From Pseudomonas asiatica (GTDB taxonomy: Bacteria > Pseudomonadota > Gammaproteobacteria > Pseudomonadales > Pseudomonadaceae): a stretch of DNA of 64,000 bases. Positions 47,254-56,311 of this stretch are shown in pieces. Location of the stretch: the NCBI RefSeq assembly GCF_040214835.1, contig NZ_CP157874.1, positions 3,538,001-3,602,000 on the forward strand, read 5' to 3'. Below the pieces are notes generated by a model that ran no database searches, was not told the origin of the DNA, and saw nothing but the letters and a program-made list of their open reading frames with translations. The position numbers were made by a program, and so were the translations under genes. Position 1 is the stretch's first letter; every line of letters begins with the position of its first letter.

Positions 47254-50153
47254 ACATCCACACTCGCCTCCCCGCGCCCATGGGCCTGCTGATCGACCGC
47301 GAGCGGCCCCTGCACTTCCAGTTCGACGGCCAGGCCTGCCAGGGCTTTGCCGGTGACAGCATCGCCAGCGCCTTGCTCGGCAGCGGCCGCTGGTTGCTGT
47401 CGCGCTCGTTCAAGTACCACCGCCCGCGCGGCCCGCTGAGCATGGCCGGGCAGGATGCCAACACCCTGGTGCAGCTGCCGGACGAGCCCAATGTGCTGGC
47501 CGACCTGGAAGCCGCCCGCGATCGCCAGGTGGTCGAAGGGCAGAACTTCAACGGTAGCCTGGCGCACGACCGCGACGCCTACCTGGGCAAGTTTTCGCGC
47601 TTCATGCCGGTGGGCTTCTATTACCGCTCGTTCTACAAGCCCAAGGGCATGTGGAAGGTGTGGGAGCCGCTGATTCGCAAGAAGGCTGGCCTCGGCGTGC
47701 TCGACCTCGGTTTCAGGCCGCAGTATTACGACAAGGCCTATCTGTTCGTCGATCTGGCCGTCATCGGCGCTGGCCCGGCGGGCCTGCGTGCGGCACTGGA
47801 CGCGGCCAATGCCGGGGCCAAGGTTTTGCTGATCGAGCAACAGCCGGTGCTGGGCGGCTCGCTCACCTACGCCCGCTTCGACATTGCCGGCACCCGCGCC
47901 ACCGGCCTGCGCCAGGAACTGCTGGCAGCCGTCGAGGGCCACCCGAACATCCAGGTGCTGCTGGAAGCCACCTGCAACGGCTGGTTCACCGACAACTACC
48001 TGCCGGTGATCCAGCACAAACGCCTGTACAAGGTGCGCGCCAGCCGCTGCCTGGTGGCGGCCGGTTCGTTCGACCAGCCAGTGGTGTTCCGCAACAACGA
48101 CCTGCCGGGGGTCATGCTGACCAGCGCCGCGCAGCGGCTGATGAAGCTGTACGCGGTCAAGCCGGGCCAGCGTGCGGTAATCCTCACCGGCCACGATGAC
48201 GGCTACCTCGCCGCCCTCGACCTGCAGGAGCAAGGCGTGGCCGTGGCCGCGGTGGTCGACATGCGCGCCGCGCCAGCCGATGCCGCATTGGCCGCCGAAC
48301 TGAAGCGCCGCGATATACCCGTGCACCTGGGCAGCACCGTGTACGAAGCCCTGCACGAAGCGGGCATGCGCCACGTGAGTGGCGTGGATATTCGCCCGAT
48401 CACCGGCCAGGGCAAGGTCGGCCCGCATGGCCTGCGCCTGGCCTGCGACCTGCTGTGCATGTCGGCAGGCTACATGCCGGTGTACCAGTTGCTGTGCCAG
48501 GCTGGCGGCAAGCTGGCCTACGATGTGAACCGCGACGAATTCGCCATCAGCAACCTGCCGGCCGGGCTGGATATCGCCGGCTCGGTGAACGGCCGTCACG
48601 CACTGGGCAATGTGCTGGCCGACGCCACTCGCGGGGCTGCCGATGCGCTGGCAGCGCTGGGCCTGGAAGCGCCGGTGCAGCCCGTGTTCAGTGCCGAAGC
48701 CAAGGTCAACTTCCCCTGGCCGATCTTCCCCCACCCCAAGGGCAAGGATTTCGTCGACTTCGACGAAGACCTGCAAGTGCGCGACATCGTCAACGCCACC
48801 CGCAGCGGCTACCGCGACGTGCAGCTGGTCAAGCGCTTCTCCACGGTCGGCATGGGCCCGTCCCAGGGCCGCCACTCGGCGCTACCGACCGCCCGCCTGG
48901 TGGCCCATGCCACCGGGCGCAGCATCAGCGAAACCGGGGTGACCACCGCCCGCCCTCCGTTCCAGGCGGAAAAACTGGCCCACGTCGCCGGCCGCGCCTT
49001 CGACCCGTACCGGCAAACACCAATGCATCGCCGCCACCTGGAAGCCGGGGCGAAGATGATGCCGGCCGGCATCTGGCAGCGCCCGGCCTATTATGGCAAG
49101 CCCGAGGAGCGCGAACGCTGCATGCAGGAGGAAGCCCGCCATGTGCGCGAGAAGGTCGGCCTGATCGACGTTTCCACCCTCGGTGGCCTGGATGTGCGCG
49201 GCCCCGACGCCGCCGAACTGCTGGAGCGCCTTTACACCTTCGGCTTCGCCAAGCTGGCCATCGGCCGCACCCGCTACGCGCTGATGACCAACGAGCACGG
49301 CGTGGTGATCGATGACGGCGTGTGCGCCCGGCTAGGCGAGCAGCACTTCTACGTCACCGCCACCACCAGCGGCGTCGACCGCATCTACCAGCAGATGCTG
49401 AAGTGGAACGCGCAATGGCGCCTGGATGTGGACGTCACCAACGTCACCGCCGCCCTGGCCGCGGTCAACCTGGCCGGGCCGCTGGCCCGCCAGGTGCTGG
49501 CCAAGGTATGTGACGATGTGGACCTGTCGGCCGAGGCCTTCCCTTACCTCGGCGTACGCCAGGGCACCGTGGCCGGTATTGCCGCGCGCATCCTGCGGGT
49601 CGGCTTTGTGGGTGAACTGGGCTACGAAGTGCACGTGCCGGCGCGCCACGCCGAGCGCCTGTGGGATGCCTTGATGCAGGCCGGCGCGGGGTTGGGCATT
49701 CGCCCGTTCGGCGTCGAGACCCAGCGCCTGCTGCGCCTGGAAAAAGGCCACGTGATCATCAGCCAGGACACCGACGGCATGACCCACCCGGCGGAGATCG
49801 ACATGCAGTGGGCCATCGGCCGCAAGAAGGCATTCTTCGTCGGCAAGCGCTCGATCGAGATCCTCGAAGCGCAGCCGCTCAAGCGCAAACTGGTCGGCTT
49901 CACCCTGCCCAAGGGCAGCCCGCAGCCGCTGGAGGGGCATCTGGTGCTGGACGGGGCGGACATCAGCGGCAACGTCACATCCTGCGAATACTCGCAAACC
50001 GTGGGGCAGATCATCGGCCTGGCATACGCCGGTGCCCATCAGGCCACACCTGGCATGCACATCCCGATCCGCGTGGAGGGCGGCGTGATGGTCAATGCCA
50101 AGGTGGTGCCCCTGCCGTTCCACGATCCCGACAACCTGCGCCAGGAGCTCTGA
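47250..50153 (+). CDS. soxA: Sarcosine oxidase alpha-subunit-like protein
   Basis: The 967-residue alpha subunit. It has an N-terminal ferredoxin-like fold (about 15-110, with FAGDSIASALLGSGRWLLSRSFKYHRPRG) and an NAD-binding flavoprotein part (VIGAGPAGLRAALDAA near 171). The C-terminal folate-binding GcvT-like domain (about 590-960, with GVDRIYQQMLKW and RPFGVETQRLLRLEKGH) passes formaldehyde to THF, giving methylene-THF for FolD. Its length matches the family (about 950-1005). Start by ATGA overlap with soxD. Confidence 0.93.
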   Translation: MNIHTRLPAPMGLLIDRERPLHFQFDGQACQGFAGDSIASALLGSGRWLLSRSFKYHRPRGPLSMAGQDANTLVQLPDEPNVLADLEAARDRQVVEGQNFNGSLAHDRDAYLGKFSRFMPVGFYYRSFYKPKGMWKVWEPLIRKKAGLGVLDLGFRPQYYDKAYLFVDLAVIGAGPAGLRAALDAANAGAKVLLIEQQPVLGGSLTYARFDIAGTRATGLRQELLAAVEGHPNIQVLLEATCNGWFTDNYLPVIQHKRLYKVRASRCLVAAGSFDQPVVFRNNDLPGVMLTSAAQRLMKLYAVKPGQRAVILTGHDDGYLAALDLQEQGVAVAAVVDMRAAPADAALAAELKRRDIPVHLGSTVYEALHEAGMRHVSGVDIRPITGQGKVGPHGLRLACDLLCMSAGYMPVYQLLCQAGGKLAYDVNRDEFAISNLPAGLDIAGSVNGRHALGNVLADATRGAADALAALGLEAPVQPVFSAEAKVNFPWPIFPHPKGKDFVDFDEDLQVRDIVNATRSGYRDVQLVKRFSTVGMGPSQGRHSALPTARLVAHATGRSISETGVTTARPPFQAEKLAHVAGRAFDPYRQTPMHRRHLEAGAKMMPAGIWQRPAYYGKPEERERCMQEEARHVREKVGLIDVSTLGGLDVRGPDAAELLERLYTFGFAKLAIGRTRYALMTNEHGVVIDDGVCARLGEQHFYVTATTSGVDRIYQQMLKWNAQWRLDVDVTNVTAALAAVNLAGPLARQVLAKVCDDVDLSAEAFPYLGVRQGTVAGIAARILRVGFVGELGYEVHVPARHAERLWDALMQAGAGLGIRPFGVETQRLLRLEKGHVIISQDTDGMTHPAEIDMQWAIGRKKAFFVGKRSIEILEAQPLKRKLVGFTLPKGSPQPLEGHLVLDGADISGNVTSCEYSQTVGQIIGLAYAGAHQATPGMHIPIRVEGGVMVNAKVVPLPFHDPDNLRQEL

Positions 50154-50156
50154 GCC

Positions 50157-50762
50157 ATGACCAGTTTGCAAGCCGAAGCTCTTATTCCACGCAGCCCGCG
50201 GGCCGAGCTGTTGCACAACTGCGCGTTGACTGACCTGACCGATCTGGCACGGGTCGGGTTTCGAGGGGGCGACAGTGCCGCTTGCCTGCAGGCGCGTGGC
50301 TACCGCTTGCCGTCGCTACCCAACCAGGCCGTGCGCCAGCAAGACGGTGGCTGGGTAGCGCGCTTGTCGCAGACCGAGTACCTGCTGTTGGGCAGCCTGG
50401 CGGACGGCGGTGCACGGGTGGCTGGCGAAGAGGCCGGGTGGGTGCAGGATGCCCGGCGCAACTACCTGCTGCCGCGCCAGGATAGCCATGCCTGGCTGCA
50501 GCTGTCCGGGGAGTATTGCAGCGCGGTGATGGCCAAGTTGTGCGGGGTGGACTTGCGCGCCCAGGCATTTCCCGTTGGAGCGGTGGCGCAGACCTCGGCG
50601 GCGCGGATCAACGTGATCGTGCTGAATGTGGGGAGCGATGAGAGGCCGGCGTTGCAGTTGCTGTTTGATCGGGCGTCGCTGGCGTATTTCCGTGAAGCGG
50701 TGCTGGATGCCATGGATGAGTTCGATGGTGGGTGGGTCGGGGTGGATGAACTGATGCATTGA
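50157..50762 (+). CDS. soxG: Sarcosine oxidase gamma-subunit-like protein
   Basis: A 201-residue SoxG-like protein of the GcvT-like fold, the smaller scaffold chain of heterotetrameric sarcosine oxidase. The sequence is diverged, as is usual for gamma chains; identification rests on the C-terminal half (LQLSGEYCSAVMAKLCGVDLRAQAFPVGAVAQT) and position after soxA. It ends the purU-folD-soxBDAG unit, and the REP array follows. Confidence 0.85.
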   Translation: MTSLQAEALIPRSPRAELLHNCALTDLTDLARVGFRGGDSAACLQARGYRLPSLPNQAVRQQDGGWVARLSQTEYLLLGSLADGGARVAGEEAGWVQDARRNYLLPRQDSHAWLQLSGEYCSAVMAKLCGVDLRAQAFPVGAVAQTSAARINVIVLNVGSDERPALQLLFDRASLAYFREAVLDAMDEFDGGWVGVDELMH

Positions 50763-50765
50763 CCT

Positions 50766-51335
50766 GTACCGGCCTCTTCGCGGGTAAACCCGCTCCCACA
50801 GGGTCATCACTGGGCTGGGGGCTGTGGAGTACCTGTGGGAGCGGGAAGGCCCGCGAAGAAGCCAACGCGGTGGCTGGCACCGGCTGCGCCGGTGTTCGCG
50901 GGCACGCCCGCTCCCACAGGGCCATCACTGGGCTGGGGGCTGCGGGGTACCTGTGGGAGCGGGTTCACCCGCGAAGAAGCCAACGCGGTGGCTGGCACCG
51001 GCTGCGCCGGTGTTCGCGGACACGCCCGCTCCCACAGGGTCATCACTGGGCTGGGGGCTGCGGGGTACCTGTGGGAGCGGGTTCACCCGCGAAGAAGCCA
51101 GCGCGGTGGCTGGCACCGGCTGCGCCGGTGTTCGCGGGCACGCTCCCACAGGCTCATCACAAGGCTTGGGTGCTGCGGGGTACCTGTGGGAGCGGGTTCA
51201 CCCGCGAAGAAGCCAGCGCGGTGGCTGGCACCGGCTGCGCCGGTGTTCGCGGGCATGCCCGCTCCCACAGGGTCATCACAAGGCTTGGGGGCTGGGGAGT
51301 ACCTGTGGGAGCGGGCGTGCCCGCGAAGAAGCTCA
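50766..51335. repeat. Tandem array of REP pairs, period 115-119 bp
   Basis: Units of 'acctgtgggagcggg...cgcgaagaagcca(a/g)cgcggtggctggcaccggctgcgccggtgttcgcgg...cccgctcccacagg(g)(t/c)catcac' begin at 50831, 50949, 51067, 51182 and 51301 (the last incomplete). An incomplete head pair lies at 50766. The units are nearly identical, so the array expanded recently. No gene is seen in it. Confidence 0.9.
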
Positions 51336-51349
51336 CTCGGTACCGAAGG

Positions 51350-52234
51350 TCAGAGCTGCACCAACCGATCGCGCAGGAAGTTCACAAAACCCTGCACCGG
51401 CCGCGCCACCTGTCGGTGCTGCGGGTACACCGCCGACAGCTGCAGCGCCGGCGGTCGCCACTCATCCAGCACCGTCACCAGCCGCCCATCCGCCAGCGCC
51501 TGGCCCACGATGAAGGTTGGCAGATAAGTCACCCCCATCCCGGCAATCGCCGCATCCCTGAGCAGCTCGCCATTGTTCGCCCGCATCCGCCCGGCCACCT
51601 GGATCGCCTGTGCCTTGCCGCCCTGGCTGAACTGCCACTGCACCTGCCGCGAATGCCCATATGGCAGACAATCATGCCCAGCCAACTGCTCCGGCCTGGC
51701 CGGCACGCCCCGCGCTTCCAGGTACGCCGGGCTCGCGCAATACACCCGCTCGACACTGGCAATGCGCCGCGCAATCAGGCTGGAGTCCTCCAGCGCACCA
51801 ATCCGTAGCGCCAGGTCATAGCCCTCGCCGATCAGGTCAACAGCGCGGTCGCTCAAGTCCACTTCCACATCCACCTGCGGGTGCAACTGCAGGAACTCGG
51901 TCAGCAGGCAGCCCAGGTGCGCCATGGCGAACGACAGCGGCGCACTCAGGCGCAAGGTGCCACGCAAGGCCTGGGCCTGGCCGCTGATGTCGTGCTCCAC
52001 CTGCTGCACTTCGCCGAGCAGGCGCAGCGCCGACTGGTAGTAGTGCTGGCCCAGCGGCGTGGCGTCCAGGCGCCGGGTGGAGCGATTGAGCAGGCGCACG
52101 CCCAGGCGCTCCTCAAGCTGCATCAGGCGCCGGCTGACCGACTGCTTGGACATCCCCAGGCGGTCGGCGGCCGCAGTGAAACTGCCGGCCTCCATGACCT
52201 GGGCAAAGATGCGCATGTCTTCGTAAGGGTTCAT
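51350..52234 (-). CDS. LysR-family transcriptional regulator
   Basis: A 294-residue LysR protein with the winged helix near residues 4-62 (SFTAAADRLGMSKQSVSRRLMQLEERLGVRLLNRSTR) and a C-terminal periplasmic-binding-like effector domain (about 90-290). It belongs to the CrgA/AaeR-like branch. ATG 52234 opens the DNA-binding domain. It is divergent from the esterase gene, 145 bases apart, where CGCTTTATAGCG (52260-52271) is a dyad near the LysR start; so it probably controls the esterase and itself. Confidence 0.92.
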   Translation of the reverse strand: MNPYEDMRIFAQVMEAGSFTAAADRLGMSKQSVSRRLMQLEERLGVRLLNRSTRRLDATPLGQHYYQSALRLLGEVQQVEHDISGQAQALRGTLRLSAPLSFAMAHLGCLLTEFLQLHPQVDVEVDLSDRAVDLIGEGYDLALRIGALEDSSLIARRIASVERVYCASPAYLEARGVPARPEQLAGHDCLPYGHSRQVQWQFSQGGKAQAIQVAGRMRANNGELLRDAAIAGMGVTYLPTFIVGQALADGRLVTVLDEWRPPALQLSAVYPQHRQVARPVQGFVNFLRDRLVQL

Positions 52235-52379
52235 TGTCTCGCTCTTGGTGACAGTCAAACGCTTTATAGCGGCTTTTTCCCATCAGCGCATCTCCCTAAT
52301 CTACGCACAAGTCGCAGCGATGGCCCTGAAGGCCAGGCAAGACGCCCATTACCAACATTCAACAGAAAAGGATTCGCTC

Positions 52380-53399
52380 ATGAACATTGTCCACAAAACC
52401 CTTACCGCTTCCCTTCTGGCCCTGTCCGTTTCCAACGCCTTCGCTGCTGGCAGCCCAGGTATCGAACAGCACACCCAGGCCTTCCTCGAAGCCCTGGAAC
52501 AAGGCGGCGGCAAGCCACTGGAGCAGCTCAGCCCGAAAGACGCCCGCGCGGTGCTGACCGGTGCCCAGGCCTCGGTCAAGGTCGATCTGTCGGGTATCGA
52601 GGTGAAGGAACGCACCATCCAGGCCAACGGCAAGTCGATCAAGCTGCAAGTGGTACGCCCGGCCAATGTGCAGGGTGACCTGCCGGTGTTCATGTTCTTC
52701 CATGGTGGCGGCTGGGTACTCGGCGACTTCCCTACCCACCAGCGACTGATCCGCGACCTGGTGGTCGGCTCCGGTGCGGTGGCGGTTTATGTGGACTACA
52801 CCCCCTCGCCAGAAGCGCACTACCCGACGGCGATCAACCAGGCCTATGCCGCCACCCGCTGGGTGGCCGAGCATGGCAAGGAAATCGGCGTTGACGGCAA
52901 ACGTCTGGCCGTAGCCGGCAACAGCGTGGGCGGTAACATGGCTGCGGTGGTAGCACTCAAGGCCAAAGAAGCCGGCACCCCTGCCCTGCGCTTCCAGTTG
53001 CTGCTGTGGCCGGTGACCGACGCCAGCTTCGAGACGGCATCGTACAAACAGTTTGCCGAAGGGCACTTCCTGACCACCGGGATGATGAAATGGTTCTGGG
53101 ACAACTACACCACCGATGCCAAGGCACGGGACCAAATCTACGCCTCGCCGCTGCGGGCCAGCAGTGAACAGCTGAAAGGGTTGCCGCCAGCACTGGTGCA
53201 GACCGCCGAATTCGATGTGCTGCGCGATGAGGGTGAAGCGTATGCCCGCAAGCTGAATGCGGCCGGCGTGACCGTGACCTCGGTGCGCTACAACGGGATG
53301 ATTCATGACTATGGGCTGTTGAACCCGTTGAGCCAGGTGCCGGCGGTGAAGGCGGCGATGAGGCAGGCGGGTACCGAACTTAAAGTGCATCTGCAGTGA
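52380..53399 (+). CDS. Exported alpha/beta-hydrolase (acetyl-esterase, HSL family)
   Basis: A 339-residue esterase with a signal peptide (cut near AFA-AGS, residue 23). The HSL/acetyl-esterase oxyanion motif HGGG (108-111) and nucleophile Ser182 in AGNSVGGNM are clear; the Asp in EFDVLRDEGEAY and His in MIHDYGLLN complete the triad. It would split short-chain esters in the periplasm. It is controlled probably by the divergent LysR. A strong terminator follows. Confidence 0.9.
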   Translation: MNIVHKTLTASLLALSVSNAFAAGSPGIEQHTQAFLEALEQGGGKPLEQLSPKDARAVLTGAQASVKVDLSGIEVKERTIQANGKSIKLQVVRPANVQGDLPVFMFFHGGGWVLGDFPTHQRLIRDLVVGSGAVAVYVDYTPSPEAHYPTAINQAYAATRWVAEHGKEIGVDGKRLAVAGNSVGGNMAAVVALKAKEAGTPALRFQLLLWPVTDASFETASYKQFAEGHFLTTGMMKWFWDNYTTDAKARDQIYASPLRASSEQLKGLPPALVQTAEFDVLRDEGEAYARKLNAAGVTVTSVRYNGMIHDYGLLNPLSQVPAVKAAMRQAGTELKVHLQ

Positions 53400-53409
53400 G
53401 TCGATAAGC

Positions 53410-53440
53410 AAAAGACCCGCCTAGGCGGGTCTTTTGCTTC
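53410..53440. terminator. Bidirectional terminator
   Basis: A 26-base perfect palindrome (arms AAAAGACCCGCCT/AGGCGGGTCTTTT) lies between convergent genes, with T-runs in both directions. Confidence 0.9.
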
Positions 53441-53826
53441 TATTGCGGAAATGGCCCGCAGGCTTCAATGAATCTGCCATCGGTGCGGCTATCGATGGCA
53501 CCGTCCGCCCCGATGTAAATATCGATCCTGGGCCACTTGGGTTTGGCCCGAATGCAGTGCCACTTTCCACGGTTGTTCCAATCGAGCTGCATGAAAAATT
53601 GGTCGTTCGGGAAGATGTGACCGGGGCCGCCGGTGGTTTCACCTGGGTAGATCTCACCTTTTGATATATCGTGCTGGACATTCAGGATGTAGCCAAGACG
53701 CCCCTGGCCTTTGTCAGAAAAATGAAAACTTACCCAGGGTGTGGCGACATACCAAAAGACGATTGGGGCGAGCATTATCGCAACCACCCAGCGCCAGAGA
53801 TGCCGTTTCGGTTTAGTTGCAGACAT
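53440..53826 (-). CDS. Putative immunity protein of the PAAR effector
   Basis: A 128-residue protein with one membrane helix (about 14-32, WRWVVAIMLAPIVFWYVATPW) and a periplasmic or external rest of about 95 residues. No family is recognised. It overlaps the 3' end of the effector gene by 14 bases, the typical place for a type VI immunity gene. ATG 53826 is chosen; GTG 53832 is possible. Its codon use is AT-richer than core genes, like the effector. Confidence 0.6.
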   Translation of the reverse strand: MSATKPKRHLWRWVVAIMLAPIVFWYVATPWVSFHFSDKGQGRLGYILNVQHDISKGEIYPGETTGGPGHIFPNDQFFMQLDWNNRGKWHCIRAKPKWPRIDIYIGADGAIDSRTDGRFIEACGPFPQ

Positions 53827-54877
53827 GATCACGTACGCTACCTCCCCAGCTTGACAGTGGCAATGCTAATACCTCTTCCATGAGCACCTTTGCCGTAATC
53901 CCACCGTTTGGGTGCTGCGTATACAGTTTGATGCCAATACTGATGGAGACATGATCGCCTATATCATCCCAAGCCCGCATCCCGTCGATGTCTGCGTAGC
54001 GACGAGGCCCATCTTGTTCATCCCAATCTTGAACCTTCCGAATGCTGTCTGATGCAATCTGCTCAAGCCCGGCACCATCCAGAAGAACACTTTCTGAAAG
54101 GCCCCCCGCCCGTCCTACATAGCCATAGTGGATGTTCGACCAGATGTCGTAGTAGTAGTCGACTTCACCTTGCTTATGCCAAACCCTGCCGAACCGTTGT
54201 GCAATCGCCACCTTGTGATCCCATGGTCTGTTCTGACCCACCCGCTCTGTCCAAAGCGCCATCGCGGCAGCAGTGTTGCCAACCATCATTGCTTGAAAGT
54301 CAGGCGGTAAAAGACGTGCGTACCAAGGAAGCTTTCGAAATTTTGCATGTTCCTCTGTCGCGTCAAAGCTGGTTAGCTTCTTCATTTTCACTACGGATGG
54401 ATGTGTGATGTTGCGGTTCATTTCCCCGGCGATAAATCTGGCCACCTGTTCCATCAGGTCAGGATCTTTGCAGATCACAGGCTGCGGCTTCTTTTCTGCT
54501 AGCGAAGTTTTGATGGGTGAAATGGAGCCGGCTTGACCTGATGTTGCCGACTGGCTTGCCTGCTGAGCCGCCGAGGGGCTTGCCGCTAATCCAGGTCCTC
54601 CAGTAGCCATGACACGGTTACTGCCCTCTGGACAGCCACACTTGACCATCGCCCCATCTACCACGGCTGGTTTACCTTCGATTTTGAAGAAAGGCAGCCC
54701 TTCAGCGATTACACCGGGCTTCTTGCATTCCGGGCACTCTGTCGTGGTGTCCCCCAGGCGCAGAGCACGCTGGTCGTTCCCCCGATAATTGGTACTGCTG
54801 GCTATGCAGAGCGCCCCGGTGGTGGTGAGGTCGCCATCGAGTGCCTGTCCTTTGCCATGTATCGATATGCGTGTCAT
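53813..54877 (-). CDS. PAAR-like type VI effector with Ntox44-like toxin domain
   Basis: A 354-residue effector. The N-terminal PAAR-like domain (about 1-95, TRISIHGKGQALDGDLTTTGA, with Cys48/Cys51 and Cys80/Cys82) would cap the VgrG spike. A Ser/Ala/Gln linker runs to about 130. The C-terminal domain (about 210-345) has RPWDHK and WSNIHYGYVGRAGG, matching the bacterial toxin 44 pattern (PWDYK...FHYGAVG), a predicted nuclease; the exact activity is inferred. GGGAG precedes the ATG at 54877. No other type VI genes are near, so it is an orphan effector-immunity pair. Confidence 0.82.
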   Translation of the reverse strand: MTRISIHGKGQALDGDLTTTGALCIASSTNYRGNDQRALRLGDTTTECPECKKPGVIAEGLPFFKIEGKPAVVDGAMVKCGCPEGSNRVMATGGPGLAASPSAAQQASQSATSGQAGSISPIKTSLAEKKPQPVICKDPDLMEQVARFIAGEMNRNITHPSVVKMKKLTSFDATEEHAKFRKLPWYARLLPPDFQAMMVGNTAAAMALWTERVGQNRPWDHKVAIAQRFGRVWHKQGEVDYYYDIWSNIHYGYVGRAGGLSESVLLDGAGLEQIASDSIRKVQDWDEQDGPRRYADIDGMRAWDDIGDHVSISIGIKLYTQHPNGGITAKVLMEEVLALPLSSWGGSVRDHVCN

Positions 54878-55102
54878 GAGCAACTCCCTGTATGGAAATC
54901 CCGACGCTATCACCGGCAAAACAGAAAGAGACCGAGCGGCGGAAAACTCAGAATTGCCCTACAAAAACCTGAGGCAACTGTCACGAATTACAAGACAGTC
55001 ATTCCTTTCAGACACTATTTTTTAAAGAAATAGGTGACAGTAAAGTTATCTCCATAGACAGCACGGCAGCCCTCCCGGCCCCGGCATTCAAGGAGAATCA
55101 CC

Positions 55103-55825
55103 ATGCTCACCGTCCGTAACGCCAAAGACCGCGGCCTGGCCTTTCATGGCTGGCTGAAATCGTTCCACACCTTCTCCTTCGGCCACTACCGCAACCCCGA
55201 CGAGCAAGGTTTCTCGGACCTGCTGGTGATCAACGACGATCGCGTCATACCCGGCAAGGGCTTTGGTCAACACCCGCACCGCGACATGGAGATTTTCTCC
55301 TACGTGCTGGAAGGCGCGCTGGAGCACAAGGACACGCTGGGCACCGGCTCGGTGATCCGCCCGGGCGATGTGCAGCTGATGAGCGCTGGCCACGGCGTGG
55401 CCCACAGCGAGTTCAACCACAGCCAGGTGCAGCCGGTGCACTTCCTGCAGATCTGGATCGTACCGAACGTGCAAGGCGCAACGCCGCGTTACCAGCAACA
55501 GCATTTCAGTGCCGAGGAAAAGCGCGGCAAGCTGCGCCTGATCATTTCGCCGGATGGCGCCGAGGGGTCGTTGCAGGTACGGCAGAATGCGCGGGTGTAT
55601 GCCGGCCTGTTCGACGGTGACGAGCGTGCCACCCTGACCTTGCCGGAAAACCGCCATGCCTATGTGCATGTGGCCCGGGGCAGCATCGAGCTCAATGGGC
55701 AAGTGCTGAACGAAGGGGACGGGGTGCGGGTGAGGCAGGAACAGGTGCTGGAGCTAAGCAACGGGGTGGATGCCGAGGTGCTGGTGTTCGACCTGCGGCC
55801 GCATGAATTGCCTGGCATGCCATAA
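55103..55825 (+). CDS. Pirin-family protein
   Basis: A 240-residue bicupin of the bacterial pirin (YhhW) type. The metal-site segments FGQHPHRDMEIFSYVLEGALEHKDTLG (about 50-76) and LMSAGHGVAHSEFNHS (about 93-108) carry the three His and one Glu ligands. YhhW-type proteins show quercetinase activity in vitro; the natural role is open. An AAGGAGAA site precedes the ATG. The gene stands alone, after a 225-base gap that holds no other clear feature. Confidence 0.92.
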   Translation: MLTVRNAKDRGLAFHGWLKSFHTFSFGHYRNPDEQGFSDLLVINDDRVIPGKGFGQHPHRDMEIFSYVLEGALEHKDTLGTGSVIRPGDVQLMSAGHGVAHSEFNHSQVQPVHFLQIWIVPNVQGATPRYQQQHFSAEEKRGKLRLIISPDGAEGSLQVRQNARVYAGLFDGDERATLTLPENRHAYVHVARGSIELNGQVLNEGDGVRVRQEQVLELSNGVDAEVLVFDLRPHELPGMP

Positions 55826-55830
55826 GGCAG

Positions 55831-55929
55831 GTCCGGCCCTTTCGCGGGTAAACCCGCTCCCACAGGTACGCCACAGTCTTCGAAATCTGTGGCGTACCTG
55901 TGGGAGCGGGTTTACCCGCGAAGAGGCCG
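55831..55929. repeat. Inverted REP pair
   Basis: Two facing REP copies lie between the convergent pirin and DUF1330 genes. Confidence 0.85.
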
Positions 55930-55939
55930 CAAGTTCAAC

Positions 55940-56233
55940 TCAGGGCTCGAACCCTTCGACGATGATCACCTCAGCCTTCGCCACCCCCTGGCGATGGCTG
56001 CAAGCCTCCTGGTACAGCTCGGACCGGTAACACGTCAGCGCCTGCTCGTACGAATCGAACTCGATCACCACGCTACGCTGAGGGGTAGGCCGCCCTTCCA
56101 TCGCCTCGCTACGCCCGCCACGGGCCAGGAAACGGCCGCCGAATGCCTTGAAGGCAGCCGGGGCGCGCTGGGTGTACTGCTGGTATTGCTCGGGGTCGGT
56201 CACGTCCACATGGGCGATCCAATAGGCCTTCAT
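55940..56233 (-). CDS. DUF1330 family protein
   Basis: A 97-residue dimeric alpha/beta-barrel-like protein of DUF1330, with the signature KAYWIAHVDVTDPEQYQQYTQRAP at the start and SVVIEFDSYEQALTCYRSELYQEA near residues 54-77. The function is unknown. AGGAG precedes the ATG at 56233. It is divergent from ribBA, and the TGGTATACCA palindrome between them may control both. Confidence 0.9.
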   Translation of the reverse strand: MKAYWIAHVDVTDPEQYQQYTQRAPAAFKAFGGRFLARGGRSEAMEGRPTPQRSVVIEFDSYEQALTCYRSELYQEACSHRQGVAKAEVIIVEGFEP

Positions 56234-56268
56234 GCGTTGCTCTCCTGTTACGGCGATATTTGTGTATG

Positions 56269-56283
56269 ATGGTATACCATAAT
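56269..56283. promoter_or_regulatory. Palindromic operator ATGGTATACCAT between DUF1330 and ribBA
   Basis: A perfect 12-base palindrome (56269-56280), of a form used by GntR/FCD-type regulators. GG(T/A)ATACCATAAT recurs at 57628-57640 before the ABC importer, so one regulator outside the window may control both. Confidence 0.6.
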
Positions 56284-56311
56284 CATCACCCCGCCACAGT
56301 GAGCGTGCAAC

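Noticed and set aside
50766..51335. Possible CRISPR array
   Set aside because: The repeat period is about 117 bases and the units are identical throughout, so there are no unique spacers; no cas genes are near.
50759..51808. Three long overlapping open frames across the 51 kb repeats
   Set aside because: They translate the tandem REP units and run into the LysR gene on the other strand; the repeat itself explains them.
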